A DNA stretch of 17,694 bases, from NCBI GenBank assembly GCA_002453275.1, contig DKGN01000090.1, positions 1 to 17,694 of the forward strand, in the 5' to 3' direction. The translations under genes were made by a program, and so were the position numbers. The notes under the pieces are model-generated. The model was not told the origin of the DNA. It saw only the letters and a list, made by a program, of their open reading frames with translations, and made no database searches. The stretch comes from Caryophanales bacterium UBA6769 (GTDB lineage: Bacteria > Bacillota > Bacilli > Bacillales > UBA6769). Below, in pieces: positions 13,212 through 17,694 of this stretch; within the stretch, counting starts at the first letter, position 1; every line of letters begins with the position of its first letter.

Positions 13212-16200
13212 TTACATGTTTCTACGGTATTTCCCACCGACTTCATAAAGAGCATGCGTAATTTGCCCGAGGCTGGCAACTTGAACTGTGTTCATTAATT
13301 CTGCAAAGATATTTCCACCTCGTAAGGAGACCGCTTGCAAGCGGTGGATAGCTTCGGTGACGTGCACTTTGTTTTTATTTTTAAATTGTTCTACATTGCG
13401 TAGCTGCGTTTCCTTTTCTTCCTTAGTTGCCCGGATGAGTGCTAAGTCGTCATCTTCCTCGACTGCCGCATGAGGACTTCGGTACGTGTTTACACCGATG
13501 ATCGGAAGTGTGCCCGCATGCTTTAGAGATTCATAATACATTGACTCTTCTTGAATTTTGCTACGTTGGTATTGTGTTTCCATCGCCCCAAGAACACCAC
13601 CTCTATCATTTAACCGTTCCAATTCAAGCAATACAGCCTCTTCAACTAAGTCTGTCAGTTCCTCAATAATGAACGAGCCTTGAAGTGAATTCTCATTTTT
13701 CGCTAGACCGAGCTCCTTCGATATGATAAGCTGAATCGCCATCGCTCGCCTCACAGATTCTTCTGTCGGTGTCGTGATCGCTTCATCATAAGCATTCGTA
13801 TGCAAAGAGTTACAATTGTCATACATCGCCATTAAGGCTTGCAATGTGGTACGAATATCGTTAAATGCCATTTCTTGTGCATGAAGCGAGCGTCCAGATG
13901 TCTGAATGTGATATTTTAATTTTTGGCTTCGTTCATTTGCTCCATATTTTTCGCGCATGACGACCGCCCAAATTCGCCGAGCGACACGACCAATCACCGT
14001 ATATTCAGGATCAAGACCATTGCTAAAGAAAAAGGATAAGTTTGGTGCAAAATCATCGATGTTCATGCCACGACTTAAATAATATTCGACATACGTCAAT
14101 CCATTCGCTAACGTGAAGGCAAGTTGTGAAATTGGATTTGCGCCTGCTTCAGCAATATGGTAGCCCGAGATCGAAACGGAGTAGTAATTTTTAATTTGAT
14201 TGTCAATGAAATATTGTTGGATATCACCCATCATTCTTAAAGCGAATTCAGTTGAAAAAATACATGTATTTTGACCTTGATCTTCTTTTAAAATATCTGC
14301 TTGGACTGTTCCCCTTACAGTTGCGAGTGTCTTCGCACGAATGTCAGCCTGTTCCTTGTCCGTTGGTTGGCGAGCGTAGGTGTCCGTAAACTTATCTACT
14401 TGCTGTTGAATTGCAGTCTGCAAAAACATAGCAAGTATAATCGGAGCCGGACCATTGATCGTCATCGATACAGATGTTGAGGGGTCAATAAGATCGAAGC
14501 CTGCGTACAGCTTTTTCATATCGTCAAGTGTACACACACTAACTCCACTTTCTCCGACCTTTCCGTAAATATCAGGGCGTCTGTCCGGGTCCTCTCCGTA
14601 CAATGTAACTGAATCAAATGCCGTGCTAAGTCGCTTTGCTTCATCATCTTGTGATAAGTAATGTAACCGACGATTCGTCCGTTCTGGTGTTCCTTCACCA
14701 GCAAATTGCCGCTTCGGATCCTCTGTTTCACGTTTAAATGGAAAGACACCTGCTGTAAAAGGGAAACGACCTGGGACATTTTCTTTTCGTTGCCAACGGA
14801 GAAGTTCTCCCCAATCCGAATAAGTTGGGAGACTCACCTTCGGAATCGACAAGCCCGATAAGCTCGTTACTTTTAGATTTGTAACAATTTCCTTATCCCG
14901 AATTTTCGTCACGTACGTATCTGCTTTGTAAGTTGCTTTTAATTCGTTCCAATTCGCGAGCAAAGCTTTTGATTCAATGGAAAGCGTAGCTTCCTTTTCT
15001 GACTTGATTGTTCGAAGCAATGCTATTGAGTCACAAGTTGTTTCTCGTTCCAATAACATATTGAGCGTTCCATCGAGTTGATATAAATCGCAGGCAATTT
15101 CAGCTTGCTTTTCTGTTTCTGTATGGTAGTCACGAACTGTTGAAGCAATTTCATTTAAATAATTGATTCGTTCTGAAGGAATGATGACATTTTGTTGTCC
15201 AATTTCGGCGATTGCATCAATATTCGTTTGCCAATTCAGTTCACATTTTTCATTGAATAAGTTAACAATAGCTTTGAACAATATATTTGTGCCTGCATCA
15301 TTGAACTGACTAGCAATCGTTCCGTACACTGGCATCTCATCGCTTGGAACGTGAAAAAGCTCATGATTGCGTTGGTATTGTTTCTTCACAGCTTGAAGTG
15401 CATCTTGTGATCCGCGTTTTTCAAACTTATTTATAGCAATAATATCGGCAAAGTCGAGCATTTCAATTTTTTCAAGCTGGGTCGGGGCACCAAATTCACT
15501 CGTCATCACATAAAGCGAGATGTCAGCTAGATTAACAATATCTGCATTACCTTGGCCAATTCCACTCGTTTCTACGATGATGAGATCAAAGTTTGCTGCT
15601 TTAACGACGGTAAGAATATCATCGGTTGATTCAGATAATTCAGACTTTGAATGGCGTGTTGCAAGGCTCCGCATGTAGACACGTCCGTCATAGATCGCAT
15701 TCATTCGAATCCTATCGCCTAATAGTGCACCACCTGTTTTTTGTCTCGTCGGATCAACAGAGATAATCGCAATCGATAACGATTGAAGCTCATGTAAAAA
15801 GCGACGCACAAGTTCATCTGTTAACGAGCTTTTCCCTGCTCCACCTGTGCCTGTAATACCGAGAATTGGTGTATGCGCTTTTATTTCTTTTAATTTTTCT
15901 ATCGTCTCCTTACGCCCCGCCTCATCGTCCGTTTCTTCAACGTACGTTATGACTTTGGCGAGCGCACGAGCGTTTTTCAATGTCAATCCTTGTATATGAG
16001 TATTAATCTTTTCGTCAACAGTTGAAAAGTCACATTCCACAAGCATGTCATTAATCATACCTTGTAAACCTAACTTCCGACCGTCCTCTGGTGAGAATAT
16101 TTTCGTAATTCCGTAATTGTGAAGCTCCTTCCGTTCTCTCGGGATAATCACACCACCACCGCCACCAAAAATTCGGATGTGTGCGGCATTGTTCTCTTGA

Positions 16201-16460
16201 AGTAAATCATACATGTATTTAAAAAAGTCTAGATGTCCACCTTGGTAAGAGGATACTGCAATCCCTTGGACATCTTCTTGAATTGCAGCTTGCACGATTT
16301 CATCAACGGAGCGATTATGCCCAAGATGAACCACTTCGGCTCCACTCGCCTGCAAAATCCGACGCATAATATTAATTGATGCATCGTGACCGTCAAATAA
16401 GCTTGAAGCTGTAACAAAACGAACGTGATGTGTTGGAGAATAAACTGATTTGCTTTTCAC
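13212..16460 (-). CDS. icmF: Fused isobutyryl-CoA mutase IcmF (B12 domain, GTPase, mutase)
   Basis: Adenosylcobalamin-dependent enzyme that interconverts isobutyryl-CoA and n-butyryl-CoA, fused to its own G-protein chaperone. In the 1082-residue protein: B12-binding domain (about 8-145) with Asp23 and His25 in SSLFDGHDASIN and GGGGG at 99-103; G domain with P-loop GTGGAGKS (204-211) and NKFEKRG (344-350); linker; then the mutase barrel (about 550-1080) with FPFTAGVFPF, SGYHIAEAGA and QTSGRSLHAQ. Phe573 and Gln730 stand where methylmalonyl-CoA mutases have Tyr and Arg, which supports isobutyryl- rather than methylmalonyl-CoA as substrate. I chose GTG at 16460 because GGAGGG directly abuts the ATG at 16466; that ATG (1084 residues) is the alternative. 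It follows a TetR regulator on the same strand, suggesting use in branched-chain or fatty acid metabolism. Confidence 0.95.
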   Translation of the reverse strand: MKSKSVYSPTHHVRFVTASSLFDGHDASINIMRRILQASGAEVVHLGHNRSVDEIVQAAIQEDVQGIAVSSYQGGHLDFFKYMYDLLQENNAAHIRIFGGGGGVIIPRERKELHNYGITKIFSPEDGRKLGLQGMINDMLVECDFSTVDEKINTHIQGLTLKNARALAKVITYVEETDDEAGRKETIEKLKEIKAHTPILGITGTGGAGKSSLTDELVRRFLHELQSLSIAIISVDPTRQKTGGALLGDRIRMNAIYDGRVYMRSLATRHSKSELSESTDDILTVVKAANFDLIIVETSGIGQGNADIVNLADISLYVMTSEFGAPTQLEKIEMLDFADIIAINKFEKRGSQDALQAVKKQYQRNHELFHVPSDEMPVYGTIASQFNDAGTNILFKAIVNLFNEKCELNWQTNIDAIAEIGQQNVIIPSERINYLNEIASTVRDYHTETEKQAEIACDLYQLDGTLNMLLERETTCDSIALLRTIKSEKEATLSIESKALLANWNELKATYKADTYVTKIRDKEIVTNLKVTSLSGLSIPKVSLPTYSDWGELLRWQRKENVPGRFPFTAGVFPFKRETEDPKRQFAGEGTPERTNRRLHYLSQDDEAKRLSTAFDSVTLYGEDPDRRPDIYGKVGESGVSVCTLDDMKKLYAGFDLIDPSTSVSMTINGPAPIILAMFLQTAIQQQVDKFTDTYARQPTDKEQADIRAKTLATVRGTVQADILKEDQGQNTCIFSTEFALRMMGDIQQYFIDNQIKNYYSVSISGYHIAEAGANPISQLAFTLANGLTYVEYYLSRGMNIDDFAPNLSFFFSNGLDPEYTVIGRVARRIWAVVMREKYGANERSQKLKYHIQTSGRSLHAQEMAFNDIRTTLQALMAMYDNCNSLHTNAYDEAITTPTEESVRRAMAIQLIISKELGLAKNENSLQGSFIIEELTDLVEEAVLLELERLNDRGGVLGAMETQYQRSKIQEESMYYESLKHAGTLPIIGVNTYRSPHAAVEEDDDLALIRATKEEKETQLRNVEQFKNKNKVHVTEAIHRLQAVSLRGGNIFAELMNTVQVASLGQITHALYEVGGKYRRNM

Positions 16461-16601
16461 TGTCATCCCTCCACATAAATAATGGATGAAGCCTCACTTG
16501 CACACTCGTGATGTGGATATGAATCGGGGACTTACAATCTTTTGCAAATTAGATCTAACCTTATTGTCACCAAGCTTCCACTAATCCGTTCGAGCGCTAG
16601 T

Positions 16602-17240
16602 TTATGAAGAGCTTTGGATCGGGATTTTCTTCTCCAATTTTAAAAAATTCATTTGTAGCTCGATGTATTCCTCTATTGTATATTCAGAATGAAGTGCCCA
16701 TCTTCGGAAGGACCACGTCTGCCCTAAGACTAAAATGTTATGGGCAAATACTTTTATTTCTGCTTGGGTTAATTCATATATATTTTCATCGACACAGCGG
16801 GTGATCAAATCCTCAAAAATCGATGTCAACAGTAATTCTTTTTTTAAGACATATGGCAAGCTTTCTTTAGATAACGATTTTAATTCTTGATACATGACGA
16901 GCATTTCATCTTGCATGTCATCGATTAACATAAAATATGCCCGGATTGATCTGTCCAACAATGCATCGCTATTCCCTCCTTTGTCTACTTCCGCTTCCAT
17001 ACTACTACAAAAGCGTTCATAAATAGAGTCACAAACGAGGTACAATATATCTTCTTTTTGACGAATGTACTCATACAGAGTCCCAATGCTAAAGCCTGCT
17101 TCTTCAGCAATTTCACGGGTTGTTGTTTTATGGAATCCTTTTTTTGTAAATAACGATACCGCAGATTTGATCATTTGATTCCGTCGCTTTTCAATTAACT
17201 TTTCATCTTTAACTAATGTTGGTACGGCTTTTTTATTCAC
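16602..17240 (-). CDS. TetR/AcrR family transcriptional regulator
   Basis: A 212-residue repressor-type protein. The N-terminal region (about 14-65: RRNQMIKSAVSLFTKKGFHK, TTTREIAEEAGFSIGTLYEY) is a classical TetR helix-turn-helix with the IAEEAG and IGTLYEY signatures; the rest is the all-helical ligand domain, whose ligand cannot be read from sequence. The GTG at 17240 is chosen because GAGGAG lies eight bases upstream; the frame is open 36 more codons to 17348, but these cross a hairpin and a promoter-like palindrome. It precedes icmF by about 140 bp on the same strand, so a role in regulating the mutase, with an acyl-CoA ligand, is a fair inference. It may also repress itself through the palindrome at 17333-17359. 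Confidence 0.9.
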   Translation of the reverse strand: MNKKAVPTLVKDEKLIEKRRNQMIKSAVSLFTKKGFHKTTTREIAEEAGFSIGTLYEYIRQKEDILYLVCDSIYERFCSSMEAEVDKGGNSDALLDRSIRAYFMLIDDMQDEMLVMYQELKSLSKESLPYVLKKELLLTSIFEDLITRCVDENIYELTQAEIKVFAHNILVLGQTWSFRRWALHSEYTIEEYIELQMNFLKLEKKIPIQSSS

Positions 17241-17274
17241 GTGTAACTCTCCTCGTTCTAAATAAAAGTGATGA

Positions 17275-17305
17275 AAACCCCCGCTTTCATTATGCAGCGG
17301 GAGTT
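17275..17305 (-). terminator. GC-rich hairpin in the tetR leader
   Basis: CCCGCT / AGCGGG (17280-17285 with 17296-17301), extended by three outer pairs after one mismatch, loop of 10. On the minus strand it is followed by TTTTCATCACTTTTATTT. It lies between the tetR promoter candidate and its start codon, so it could be an attenuator of tetR or the terminator of a gene upstream of the window. Confidence 0.5.
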
Positions 17306-17331
17306 GTTTGTTACTTATCTTCTTATTGATA

Positions 17332-17360
17332 TTTATACATAATATCATAATATGTATAAA
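17332..17360 (-). promoter_or_regulatory. Candidate sigma-A promoter of tetR
   Basis: Minus strand: TTTATA (17355-17360, 4 of 6), 17-base spacer, TATAAA (17332-17337, 5 of 6). Both hexamers lie in the arms of the palindrome at 17333-17359, so a repressor bound there would cover the promoter. Confidence 0.45.
17333..17359. promoter_or_regulatory. 27-bp palindrome, candidate TetR operator
   Basis: Arms TTATACATA (17333-17341) and TATGTATAA (17351-17359) are perfect inverted copies; the inner TAT / ATA also pair about a central C at 17346, with a single A-A mismatch. A symmetric site of this size directly upstream of a TetR gene is typical for autoregulation. No second copy was seen upstream of icmF. 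Confidence 0.6.
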
Positions 17361-17402
17361 CTGTTCGGTAACTTGAAATTAAAGGTAAGCGTGAACCGCT
17401 CC

Positions 17403-17512
17403 GAAAATACACTTCGCTTTCCGTGGGCGGCTGGTGAGCCTCCTCGTTCGCTTCGCTCACTGTGGGGTCTCACCGTTGCCTTTAATTCCCACAGGAGTCT
17501 ACGTGTATTTTC
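17403..17512. repeat. Imperfect palindromic intergenic repeat, Bacillaceae type
   Basis: About 110 bp bounded by the perfect inverted pair GAAAATACAC / GTGTATTTTC (17403-17412 and 17503-17512). Nested inside are GTGGG / CCCAC and GGTGAG / CTCACC (17433-17438 and 17469-17474). The core is GC-rich (CTTCGCTTTCCGTGGGCGG, CTCCTCGTTCGCTTCGCTC) and unlike the AT-rich flanks. I recognise this wording from multi-copy intergenic repeats in Bacillus-type genomes, but cannot name the family or count copies. The open frame across it is not a gene. Confidence 0.6.
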
Positions 17513-17569
17513 TCCGCTAATCTTTGCGCTTTGGATTTCAGACGCAACATTCTATTTTCTAATGTAGAG

Positions 17570-17632
17570 GTTGATTGTAGTGGAAACCCAATCCATGCCT
17601 GCGAAAGTCGACTGCCCTCCGCTACAATCAAC
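17570..17632. repeat. Second inverted repeat, possibly a shortened copy of the same family
   Basis: GTTGATTGTAG (17570-17580) and CTACAATCAAC (17622-17632) are perfect inverted copies, extended inward by TGGA / TCCG with one G-T pair to a 15-bp stem. The inner part (GCGGAG and TCGACT on the minus strand) loosely resembles the core of the element at 17403-17512. The flanks 17513-17569 and 17633-17694 show no gene or site I can support. Confidence 0.5.
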
Positions 17633-17694
17633 AGCGTTTAAAAATAATCGAATGACTGAAAGCACAGTCTGATTTTAAAGAATAAGGCATGAAG

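Noticed and set aside
16467..16601. Search for a promoter or second operator upstream of icmF
   Set aside because: No good sigma-A pair and no copy of the TTATACATA arm; icmF is more simply read from the tetR promoter.
17352..17567. Plus-strand open frame of 71 codons
   Set aside because: It spans the palindromic repeat and has no ribosome binding site; explained by the GC-rich repeat.

Overview
This window looks like a piece of a Firmicutes chromosome, family Bacillaceae. The proteins are closest, as far as I can judge by memory, to Bacillus and alkaliphilic relatives. Pointers are the sporulation genes spoIIR and spo0F, the delta subunit of RNA polymerase, the B. subtilis-like gene order and strong GGAGG-type ribosome binding sites. 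No rRNA, tRNA, CRISPR array or insertion sequence was found. All 14 genes called lie on the minus strand, so in transcription order the window runs from high to low coordinates.

Layout in transcription order. (1) 17.7-17.36 kb: no gene; two inverted-repeat structures, the larger resembling a dispersed Bacillaceae intergenic repeat. (2) 17.36-13.2 kb: a TetR-type regulator with a 27-bp palindrome over its promoter, followed by icmF, a fused B12-dependent isobutyryl-CoA mutase with its GTPase chaperone. (3) 13.1-10.6 kb: rpoE (delta) and pyrG (CTP synthase). pyrG has a leader with the GGGC start and hairpin of CTP-sensing reiterative-transcription attenuation. (4) 10.6-5.8 kb: spo0F behind a consensus sigma-H promoter, then fructose-bisphosphate aldolase, transaldolase-like protein, a MurA enzyme and GlpX-type fructose-1,6-bisphosphatase. 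(5) 5.8-4.0 kb: rho with its own promoter and a C-rich, G-poor leader, then rpmE with promoter, leader hairpin and terminator. (6) 3.9-0 kb: a small lipoprotein, then prfA-prmC (overlapping by one base), spoIIR and the start of a tsaC/ywlC-type gene that runs off the left edge.

How it fits together: the region is mostly core housekeeping (translation termination, transcription termination, nucleotide and sugar phosphate metabolism, wall synthesis, sporulation signalling). The accessory parts are the TetR-icmF pair, the lipoprotein and the repeats. Compared with my memory of the B. subtilis order, ywjG (between pyrG and spo0F), tdk and racA (around rpmE/prfA) are absent. I do not see a wholly new multi-gene system. 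The strongest second-look items are a cluster of perfect DnaA boxes around the tsaC start, the TetR operator candidate, unusual residues in Spo0F, the pyrG attenuator, and an A-rich slippery stop at the end of the transaldolase gene.
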